Source of the DNA: Desulfobacteraceae bacterium
GTDB taxonomy: Bacteria > Desulfobacterota > Desulfobacteria > Desulfobacterales > SURF-15
Assembly (NCBI GenBank): GCA_003599475.1
Contig: QZKK01000019.1
Span: 1-14,217, forward strand
Reading direction: 5' to 3'
Length of the DNA: 14,217 nt
Within the stretch, counting starts at the first letter, position 1. The number at the start of each line of letters is the position of its first letter. The notes below the pieces were generated by a model, which was given only the letters and a program-made list of their open reading frames with translations, was not told the DNA's origin and did not search any database. This document shows positions 1-6,336 of this stretch, piece by piece. The position numbers and the translations under genes are program-made.

Positions 1-770
1 GGATCCGATTTCAGCACCAGGACCTGTTCCCTCTCGATATCCACCGCGGCCGTATCCTCGCCGACTCCCGGGTGAATCAAAACAGACGGGTCTTCCAGGC
101 GAAATTCGCCGAAAAACTGTTCCAGAAGGTCATTGGGGAATTTGCCTGCAGGAAGCGGCGCGGCCATTCGAATGATGTTTTTAAGCTCGTTCAATTCTGA
201 AATTCGATAGCCGCATGCGATTTCTTCCCTCCGTTCGAGACAGTCGTTTAGAAAGATCGTGGTTGCACCTGCCGACCCGGCAGCCTCGATATCGGTGATG
301 GAATCAGAAACGAATGCGATTTCATCGATCGGAACGCTCATCAATTCCGATGCCTGGAGGATGCAATCCGGATGGAATCCGAACCTTCCCGTTTCGTCGC
401 GGCTCAGGATGATTTCGAAATCGGAGGGATCCAGGTTTTTGAAGCGAACGAGGGCTTGCCCGATGAAACTCCGGCGGTTGGGTGTGAAAGCGCCGAAACG
501 GATGTTTTTCGATCGAAGGTAGGAAATGAGCGCCTCCGCCCCCTCCGTGGGTTCTGCGGCGGCGGCGGCCGATGATTCCCATCGATCCAGTTCGGTGAGC
601 GCAGTTTTCTTCTGGATAGGGTCGGAAAGCCTCTCGATATAATGCAAAATCGACTGATCCGCCGGGCAGGCGATCGCTTTTTTAAGGGCTGAAAAGCCGA
701 ACTCTCCGGCTTTGGTCAAACAATTGAAGTCAAAAAGAATGCCATTGATCCGCAGGTGTTTATATTGCAT
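1..770 (-). CDS. HAD-like phosphatase domain fused to AIR-synthase/HypE-like domain (3' end outside window)
   Basis: The first ~195 residues read as a HAD-superfamily fold. Motif I is FDFNCLT (D14, N16), a motif II Thr lies in GAFTPN (T96), the motif III region is GFHPDC (H133), and motif IV is VSDSITDIEAAGSAG (D156, D160). After a short linker the protein enters PSVLIHPGVGEDTAAVD (229-244) followed by VLVLKSDP. This resembles the start of the ATP-binding domain of AIR synthase/HypE-related proteins (G-DD-AAV ... TDP). The window edge cuts it after 257 residues, so most of the second domain is missing. Two catalytic HAD positions are unusual: the second motif I Asp is Asn, and the motif III Lys is His. 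The HAD part may therefore be weak, altered or only a binding domain. The ATG at 768-770 has no good ribosome site; an in-frame ATG at 801-803 is an alternative. The domain calls are family knowledge; the fused role is unknown. Confidence 0.72.
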   Translation of the reverse strand, partial: MQYKHLRINGILFDFNCLTKAGEFGFSALKKAIACPADQSILHYIERLSDPIQKKTALTELDRWESSAAAAAEPTEGAEALISYLRSKNIRFGAFTPNRRSFIGQALVRFKNLDPSDFEIILSRDETGRFGFHPDCILQASELMSVPIDEIAFVSDSITDIEAAGSAGATTIFLNDCLERREEIACGYRISELNELKNIIRMAAPLPAGKFPNDLLEQFFGEFRLEDPSVLIHPGVGEDTAAVDIEREQVLVLKSD

Positions 771-1136
771 CTCGACTCGTCGGTTATCCCTCCATATCGT
801 CATTCCACTGAATTCGGCCGGCCGATCTGTTTGGTTCGATGCTTCTGCTCTCAATCGGTTCGGCGCATGAGCATAGAACTATAGTCCATCCATCGCGTAT
901 GCGTCAAACCCGAAAGTGAGTTGCGGGTTGCGCCTCCCCCTTTAGACCCTCGACCCGCGTGCAGCGGATGAAGGTGAGTTCCCTTTCCTGTGGAATGCTC
1001 CATTTTTGTCCGGCAAATAAGGTATTTTGCCCATTTTTTAAATTTTACAGGTTCTTACCTTTACTTAACCGGGTGTGCCCTCGAAATCGTTTCGATCATC
1101 CGGGAGAATCATTTCGAAATTGAAAGGAGGATCTTT
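771..1136. other. divergent intergenic region
   Basis: This 366-base gap lies between the leftward HAD gene and the rightward lipoprotein gene. Apart from the leftward promoter it holds a small plus-strand hairpin, GGCAAA (1012-1017) / TTTGCC (1026-1031), followed by a T-run at 1034-1039, and an AT-rich stretch at 1033-1055. I see no clear sigma-70 promoter for the lipoprotein gene and no coding capacity. Confidence 0.4.
878..907 (-). promoter_or_regulatory. sigma-70-type promoter for the HAD/AIRS gene
   Basis: On the minus strand TTGACG (902-907) is followed after 18 bases by TATAGT (878-883). Each box matches the consensus at 5 of 6 positions. It lies about 100 bases upstream of the ATG at 770, or about 70 upstream of the alternative ATG at 803, and points in the right direction. 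Confidence 0.5.
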
Positions 1137-1301
1137 ATGCTAAAGAGATTTGTTACATTGATGGTTGCAGGATCCATCGCGCTCACCTCGATTTACGGAT
1201 GCCAGACGATCGGAAGGGGAACCGGTGAGGTCGCCGAAGAAGTCGAACAAGGCGCCGGCGAATTCAAAGAAGGCTACAATGAAGGCAAGGCACCCGATTG
1301 A
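1137..1301 (+). CDS. small entericidin-like lipoprotein
   Basis: This 54-residue protein starts with a positively charged MLKR and a hydrophobic stretch, and has a lipobox-like SIYGC ending at Cys21. That predicts a signal-peptidase II substrate anchored in a membrane. The mature part is short, Gly/Glu-rich and charged (TIGRGTGEVAEEVEQGAGEF), with the alternating small and acidic pattern of the entericidin A/B family of tiny stress-related lipoproteins. The open frame extends upstream to 990, but the start at 1137 is chosen because AAAGGAGG sits six bases before it and the signal peptide begins there. It is the first gene of a short plus-strand unit that ends at the hairpin near 1445-1490. 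Family membership is by pattern only; entericidins are poorly conserved. Confidence 0.75.
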   Translation: MLKRFVTLMVAGSIALTSIYGCQTIGRGTGEVAEEVEQGAGEFKEGYNEGKAPD

Positions 1302-1330
1302 TTCACTTATTTAGACGGATGAAAGTATCT

Positions 1331-1435
1331 ATGGCAAAATGCAATATCTGCAATATGGAAGCGAAGGATAGGCTCGAGACGGCCTCGGCGCTTCCTGCAG
1401 CCGGTGAGGCGGGAAACTTCAAAATGCCGGAGTAA
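1331..1435 (+). CDS. possible 34-residue CxxC peptide
   Basis: A short frame begins MAKCNICNMEAK and ends KMPE. It lies 29 bases after the lipoprotein stop and just before the terminator hairpin. The CNIC pair could bind a metal or form a disulfide, but there is only one such pair. The ribosome site is weak (GGATGAAAG, poorly spaced). It may be a real second gene of the unit or simply the 3' leader to the terminator. I do not recognise a family. Confidence 0.25.
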   Translation: MAKCNICNMEAKDRLETASALPAAGEAGNFKMPE

Positions 1436-1444
1436 TTTCCCGGG

Positions 1445-1490
1445 GCGGAGGCGGTATCACGCGCATGAATCCTCAACCGCCTCCGCTTTT
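1445..1490 (+). terminator. intrinsic terminator overlapping the GGDEF gene end
   Basis: GCGGAGGCGGT (1445-1455) pairs perfectly with ACCGCCTCCGC (1476-1486) across a 20-base loop, and TTTT follows. The T-run is only on the plus side, so it should stop transcripts from the lipoprotein unit. The hairpin lies partly inside the last codons of the convergent diguanylate cyclase gene. Confidence 0.65.
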
Positions 1491-2941
1491 AGCCCGACCC
1501 TTCGGTCCCGGACGACAACGCTGCCGGGCATGGTTTTGGCCTTGCTTTTCAGTTCTGCGGCGATTTCACCCATTTGAATCGGATTCAGCTCCGGTCTCTG
1601 ATCGTTTACCACAACCGCGATGGAAACGGTCATCAGCGGAAAGCGCGTGGGTTCCCCTTTCCTCGATTTGGAAAGAATGCATCGGTTCGCTCTGTCCTCT
1701 GCATCATAAAAATCCGGGATTGTGCGATCGAATTTTCGGATGATCTGATCGCAAATCCTGGCGTATGCTTCCGGTCGGGTGATGACGGCGAAATCGTCTC
1801 CGCCGATATGACCGACGAAATCGTCCTCGGCACCGAATTCGGAGGCGGCGTCCTTGATGATTTCGGCAGCCGTCCGGATTACTTCGTTTCCGCGGGCATA
1901 TCCGTATCGATCGTTGAAGGCCTTGAAGTTGTCCAGGTCAAGGAGGCAGAAGGCCACCTGACGCCGGTCTTCGATCCGCTTTTCCAGGATATTTTCAATC
2001 GTGAGTCCTCCGGGAAGGCGCGTAAGGGGATTCGAATCGAGCGACATCTCCTCCAGCCTTGCGAGCCTCCGGGTCATTTCAGAAAAGTCCTTTGCCAGAT
2101 CCCCGAGCTCGTCCTGCCCGTTTACCTCGAGAACATGATCGAACCGACCTTGGGATATTTCCCGGGTGGCGATCTTCAACATCTGGACGCTGTGCAGAAT
2201 TCCACGAGCAATATAAAAAGCGGTTCCGATTCCGAAGAGAATACCGAAACAGAGCAGTACGGCTGTGGTGCGGAAGGTCTTCCGGCTGATACTGTCCGAT
2301 TGGATCATCTTCGATTGCTGATCGGCCTTTGCCGATATTTCGAGCTGCCGGATATACCCCATCAGTTCGTTCAACTTGATCCGGATCCGGTCGCTGTCAC
2401 TTTCTACAAAGTCTGTGGGCGACTCGTCGAATCCATCCAGAACTCCCCGGTACAGGTGATTGAACTCTTCATGCAGACGCTGGATGTTGCGTGCCGTGTC
2501 CCCGTTGGGATTCGGAAGCGTCTGGACCCGACGCAACTGGATTTTGAATTCCCGGCTGTGCTTATGGAAGAGGGCGAGCATGTCCGGACTCTTTAAAATC
2601 GTATACCTTCGTCCATAGGATTCCTGTGAGAGGATGTGATCGGCCATCTTGTTGGCGGCATCCAGCAGGACCATGTCATTTTCGACGATTTCCCTGTTTA
2701 GAACGTTTACAGCCTTGAGGTTGGTCATGGCGGTAATCGATATGAAGATTACCGCAAGTACAAGGGGCAGGTAACCGAGGGAGATCTTGATCTCGATCTT
2801 CGTTTTCGCAAAATTGGAAATATTTCGAGTGGCTCGGACGAGATTGTGCATCACGCGTCCACCGGAGCGGGAAAACCACCGCTCGGGTGCAGTCAACGGC
2901 TGGACCAATTTCGTAAATTCTTTTTGCACCGAAACCTCCAT
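1457..2941 (-). CDS. membrane-anchored diguanylate cyclase (HAMP-GGDEF)
   Basis: This 494-residue inner-membrane signalling protein is predicted to make cyclic di-GMP from two GTP. A short cytoplasmic N-terminus is followed by TM1 (about 54-72), a mainly helical periplasmic sensor segment (about 73-222, resembling four-helix or CHASE3-like sensors), TM2 (about 225-247), a HAMP linker (about 246-298) and a GGDEF domain from NPLTRLP (304-310) on. The signature is GGDDF (380-384), an allowed active variant, and LLDLDNFKAFND (333-344) fits the metal and substrate-binding region. The usual RxxD product-inhibition site just before the signature is absent (AEDD instead), so feedback by c-di-GMP is probably weak. 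The start at 2941 lacks a strong ribosome site; ATG at 2851 (MHNLVRA) would still include both TMs. It is not obviously linked in function to its neighbours. Confidence 0.88.
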   Translation of the reverse strand: MEVSVQKEFTKLVQPLTAPERWFSRSGGRVMHNLVRATRNISNFAKTKIEIKISLGYLPLVLAVIFISITAMTNLKAVNVLNREIVENDMVLLDAANKMADHILSQESYGRRYTILKSPDMLALFHKHSREFKIQLRRVQTLPNPNGDTARNIQRLHEEFNHLYRGVLDGFDESPTDFVESDSDRIRIKLNELMGYIRQLEISAKADQQSKMIQSDSISRKTFRTTAVLLCFGILFGIGTAFYIARGILHSVQMLKIATREISQGRFDHVLEVNGQDELGDLAKDFSEMTRRLARLEEMSLDSNPLTRLPGGLTIENILEKRIEDRRQVAFCLLDLDNFKAFNDRYGYARGNEVIRTAAEIIKDAASEFGAEDDFVGHIGGDDFAVITRPEAYARICDQIIRKFDRTIPDFYDAEDRANRCILSKSRKGEPTRFPLMTVSIAVVVNDQRPELNPIQMGEIAAELKSKAKTMPGSVVVRDRRVGLKAEAVEDSCA

Positions 2942-3236
2942 GATCGGATCTTGACGGTGGGGTTACTCAATGTTGGAAGCAAGAACCAGACCACTGGAAT
3001 GAGCTCAAAGCTCGAAGCTGAAGTTAATGAAGGGAATCGACTCGGAAAGAGGATGAATTAATTCAATAAAGAAGAACCGGAAGACAGTCGACAACGATTC
3101 ATTTTTCCCTGGGGATGGGGGCCGATGGAGCCCGGGATTCGATCCATGCCGATTGTGAGGCGTCAGGAATTTGCCGTGGGTGTGGAGGTTTTTCCTACAC
3201 GACGGCTTCCCGAGACGAGCTGCACGGGAGATTTCC
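2942..3236. other. spacer between the export operon end and the GGDEF gene
   Basis: About 295 bases with the candidate sigma-54 site and no convincing coding frame. I see no intrinsic terminator for the ABC gene that ends at 3237. The short AGCTC/AAGCTCGAAGCTGAAG stretch at 3002-3024 is a low-complexity repeat of the AGCT word. Confidence 0.35.
2979..2993 (-). promoter_or_regulatory. candidate sigma-54 promoter for the GGDEF gene
   Basis: On the minus strand TGG (2991-2993) and TTGC (2979-2982) place the invariant GG and GC ten bases apart, as sigma-54 promoters require. The bases after GG (TCT) do not match the CAC consensus. It would give a leader of about 27 bases before the ATG at 2941. 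No enhancer site was identified. Confidence 0.3.
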
Positions 3237-6146
3237 TCAGACGATCTGGCGTCTTGCCAATTTCTCGAACGTACCCCCTCTTGCCATCAGATCCTCATAG
3301 GTCCCCTGCTCGGCGATCTCTCCGGCATCCAGGACGTAGATGCGGTCCGCATCCAGAATCGTCGAGAGCCTGTGTGCGATCACGATGCGGCTTGCCTTGA
3401 GCCTCTTCAGACTGCTGCTCACGGTCGCCTGGGTCCGGTTGTCCAGAGCGCTGGTCGCCTCGTCGAAAATCAGGATGCGGGGCCGGTTTACGATCGATCT
3501 TGCGATCATCAGGCGCTGCCGCTGCCCACCGGACAAGGTGGACCCGCCCTCCATAACTACCGTATGCATCCCCATGGGCATCTGCTTGATATCCTCATCG
3601 AGTCCGGCCATGCGGGCCGCCTCCCAGGCATGGTCCTGGGTCAGGGGGCGATTCCCCACGATGTTCGTGAAAATATCCCCCGGCATGATGTTTCCGCCCT
3701 GTAGGACCACGCCGAGGTTCTGGCGCACCCGGGTCACATCCAGATCGGAAAGATCCTGATCGTCGAAGTAGATGGTTCCTGAATCCGGTTTTTCGAAACC
3801 GAGCAGAAGCCGGATCAGCGTCGATTTCCCCGAGCCGGACGGACCCACCACCGCCACGAACTCTCCCGGCTCTACTCTCAGGGAAACACCCTTGAGGACA
3901 AGCGGGCCTTCCCTGGAATAGCGAAACAAGATATTGCAGAGCTCGATTTTTCCGTTCAGCTCGCCCGGGTCGCTCTTTACGGCATCGACTTCCGGAACGC
4001 ACTCGAGGATCGGCTGAATCCTCTCGTAGAAGGGTACGGCTATGATCACCATGTTGAGCATGATAACGATCTGGAAGAGACTGCCCTGGAGGTTTGAAAA
4101 GGCCGCAATGAAGGCAAGGAAATCACCGGTCTCCATGACCGCATCCTTCTCGTAGAGGATGAGCCAGGAGAAAATCGGAATCAGGGAAAGCAGCGGCAGG
4201 ATCGCGCTTGCCGTCTTGAGCACATTTTCTCCGATTCCCCCCTGGTAGGCAAGCTCCTTTTGACGGCGGAAATGCCTGGACCAGATCGAAAAGGCCCGGT
4301 CCTCGGACCCCGAGACCCGAAGCTTCGCGATGGCGTTGAGAAACTGGAAGACATAGCCGGAGATCGTTCCAGCGGTATCGGCCATCCGGCGGAAAAATTT
4401 CAGCTGGAACGAGACGATCGCTGCCATGAGCGTAAAGAAAAGCAGCAGCGGTATCGTGGCGACAAGCGCAAGCTTTGCATGGTAGTAGAAGAGAAGGGCG
4501 TAGTTGAAAAGGGAAAAGAGGCTTCCGATCATGCCCGTGACGACTGCACCGGTGATCATCTGCCGGATCATGCTGAAGCCCATGCCCCGAAGGGCAAGGT
4601 TTCCCGCCGTGAATCTGCGGAAAAAAGTTGTGGGAAGCCGCAGGATGCGGTCCCAGAGAGCGGACTCCACCCAGTAGCCCATCCGGCTTTCGATCCCGAG
4701 CAAAACCATGTTGCGGGTGATTTCAAAAAGAAAAGTGGTGAAAGCGAAACAGGCGAGGATCAGGACAAGCTGGATCAGGCGGATCCGTTCCGCACCCGGA
4801 ATGATGTCGCTGAAGATGAAGCCGGTTGCAATGGGAACGATCAGGCTCGAAAGCCCGATCGCCCCCCCCAGCAGAAGAACCCAGATCAGGCTCCTTGCGC
4901 TCCCCGCGAGACCGAAGCACAGGATGTCGCGTCCGGAGAGTTTTTTATCCGGAAAATGGCGGTACAGGGTGTAGGCAAACGGCGCCAGCTCCCGAGCCGA
5001 TTTTGCCGTGATCCGTTCCCGGCTTCCCGTCTGCGGATCGACCTTCTCGTATCGGCTGCCGGAGAGGGGAAGAAGAGCGACCGGATCCTTTTCCTTCTCC
5101 AGAAAAGCGACCAGCGGCCCGTTGTCGCGCCTCCACCATTCGTCCCGCAGGGCGACCCTGCGGAAATGGACGCCCCAGATCCTTGCCGCATCCTCGAGGG
5201 TATAGGATGCCTTCTCTTCCGGCCTTTTTGCCCTGGGCGGCTCCCTCAAGAAAACTCCCAGTCTCTGACCCACAAGCCCGCAGGCGGCAAGGAGAGGGTC
5301 ATCGAATCTGCAGGCAGGAATCGGGGGCATACGCTTGTCCAGGATGCAGGCGAGCTCGGCAAGGCCCTGCTCTTTCGCCGCCCTGTCCATCTCCGCCTTT
5401 TCCTCCATGAGGTTGTAGCGGTCGACGGCCTCAAACCTCATGTTGAACAACAGGATCTGAAAGATCAGCGCATGGAAACGCTCGAGGGAGTGCCAGACGA
5501 TTCCACAGGATAGGGCTTCTTCGGTGCGGATGACATCGATGACCGACTCGCCGATATTGCGCAGCCAGCTCTTCGGGCAGAGGGGGAAAAAACCGTCTTG
5601 CCCGTCTGCGGAGACCTCCTCCATGCTCACGAAAAGGGCGCTTCCGCTCCGGGGGCCGATCCAGAGAACCTCCCCGGCCGGAAAAGCGATCCGATCCCCC
5701 TTGAGAGAGACCCCCTCCCGGGGCTCGAGAAGCACATCCGCCCGGGGCCGCGGAACGATGTCAGCAGTGAGCCCTTCGGAGAGGCCGTTCACCCATCCAT
5801 TCAGAACCCGTGCGAGCTCCTCCCTGCAGTCCGGGTTTGCTCCGAGGGCGATCAGGTGCGAAAGGTCGAGCCTTGCCATCCGTGTCCCCGGAAAACCGAC
5901 CGCCTGGAATCCCTGGCCGAACCCCCAGGACTCGAGGTCCATGCCGAAGAGAAGCTCTCCCTGCCGTGCCGCAAAGAAATGTTTCTTCGGGCCGACGAGC
6001 CGCTCACCTTCGAGCTGCACAGCGAATACCTCGAGCTGTCCGGAGAGGACGAACCAGACGTTCGCCTTGCCCTGAAGAAGGACAGGGGTGTTTCCGCTGA
6101 CCTGTCGAACCTCTCCCTGCCGCTCGAAGATCTCCTGTAGTTTCAC
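3237..6146 (-). CDS. NHLP-type bacteriocin export ABC transporter, ATP-binding/permease without peptidase
   Basis: This ~969-residue inner-membrane protein is the third gene of the RiPP export operon. The first ~400 residues are soluble, and begin with a cyclic-nucleotide-binding-like beta region (NTPVLLQGKANVWFVLSGQLEVF). This long N-terminus in place of a C39 peptidase is typical of the NHLM bacteriocin system ATP-binding protein family. An exporter TM domain follows (about 410-700). The nucleotide-binding domain has Walker A GPSGSGKST (about 768-776), signature LSGGQ (871-875), Walker B ILIFDEA (about 891-897) and H-loop IAHRLS. It should pair with the C39-bearing ABC protein to move the leader-cleaved peptide outward. 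The frame is open to a GTG at 6158 (973 residues), but that start lacks a ribosome site; GTG at 6146 has GGAG six bases upstream and is preferred. The MITE-like repeat lies just upstream and may have changed the original 5' region. Confidence 0.9.
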   Translation of the reverse strand: MKLQEIFERQGEVRQVSGNTPVLLQGKANVWFVLSGQLEVFAVQLEGERLVGPKKHFFAARQGELLFGMDLESWGFGQGFQAVGFPGTRMARLDLSHLIALGANPDCREELARVLNGWVNGLSEGLTADIVPRPRADVLLEPREGVSLKGDRIAFPAGEVLWIGPRSGSALFVSMEEVSADGQDGFFPLCPKSWLRNIGESVIDVIRTEEALSCGIVWHSLERFHALIFQILLFNMRFEAVDRYNLMEEKAEMDRAAKEQGLAELACILDKRMPPIPACRFDDPLLAACGLVGQRLGVFLREPPRAKRPEEKASYTLEDAARIWGVHFRRVALRDEWWRRDNGPLVAFLEKEKDPVALLPLSGSRYEKVDPQTGSRERITAKSARELAPFAYTLYRHFPDKKLSGRDILCFGLAGSARSLIWVLLLGGAIGLSSLIVPIATGFIFSDIIPGAERIRLIQLVLILACFAFTTFLFEITRNMVLLGIESRMGYWVESALWDRILRLPTTFFRRFTAGNLALRGMGFSMIRQMITGAVVTGMIGSLFSLFNYALLFYYHAKLALVATIPLLLFFTLMAAIVSFQLKFFRRMADTAGTISGYVFQFLNAIAKLRVSGSEDRAFSIWSRHFRRQKELAYQGGIGENVLKTASAILPLLSLIPIFSWLILYEKDAVMETGDFLAFIAAFSNLQGSLFQIVIMLNMVIIAVPFYERIQPILECVPEVDAVKSDPGELNGKIELCNILFRYSREGPLVLKGVSLRVEPGEFVAVVGPSGSGKSTLIRLLLGFEKPDSGTIYFDDQDLSDLDVTRVRQNLGVVLQGGNIMPGDIFTNIVGNRPLTQDHAWEAARMAGLDEDIKQMPMGMHTVVMEGGSTLSGGQRQRLMIARSIVNRPRILIFDEATSALDNRTQATVSSSLKRLKASRIVIAHRLSTILDADRIYVLDAGEIAEQGTYEDLMARGGTFEKLARRQIV

Positions 6147-6174
6147 CGGTGGCTCCACAACTAAAAATCAACAA

Positions 6175-6302
6175 TTATTAACTGTCTCGTAATAATCTTA
6201 TCGTTTCGTCATGCCGGACCCGATCCGGCATCCAGAAAAACAGACTGGATTCCGGCCTCCGCCGGAATGACAGAGTGTGGACAATTATGAGACTGTTAAT
6301 AA
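6175..6302. mobile_element. 128-bp nested palindromic MITE-like repeat inside the export operon
   Basis: Outer 19-bp inverted repeats, TTATTAAC-TGTCTCGTAAT (6175-6193) and its near complement (6284-6302), match at 17 of 19 positions. Inside lie two hairpins: ATGCCGGA / TCCGGCAT (6211-6231) and ATTCCGGC / GCCGGAAT (6249-6268), each with an 8-bp stem. They are followed or preceded by CCAG/CTGG, so the two halves can also pair with each other. There is no coding capacity. Such CATGCCGG...CCGGAATGAC palindromes occur as dispersed repeats in many environmental proteobacterial genomes. It sits in the 190-base gap between two co-transcribed ABC genes. Confidence 0.7.
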
Positions 6303-6336
6303 CAATCTACAATTAATCGTTAATAGAGATATGCAC

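Noticed and set aside
1..6. GGATCC at the window start as a cloning boundary
   Set aside because: It may be a BamHI library end, but the HAD/AIRS reading frame runs through it and nothing else supports a vector junction.
990..1136. N-terminal extension of the lipoprotein frame
   Set aside because: The strong AAAGGAGG and the signal peptide place the start at 1137; the extension is AT-rich, non-protein-like sequence.
1574..2596. Plus-strand open frame of 340 codons
   Set aside because: Antisense to the GGDEF protein, whose TM, HAMP and GGDDF features are clear.
4260..5513. Long plus-strand open frame of 417 codons
   Set aside because: Antisense to the ABC exporter, with the charged Pro/Arg/Gly-rich composition of a shadow frame, no ribosome site and no recognisable domain.
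6175..6302. CRISPR array or riboswitch
   Set aside because: There is no regular repeat-spacer pattern and no conserved aptamer motif; the symmetry is that of a palindromic dispersed repeat.
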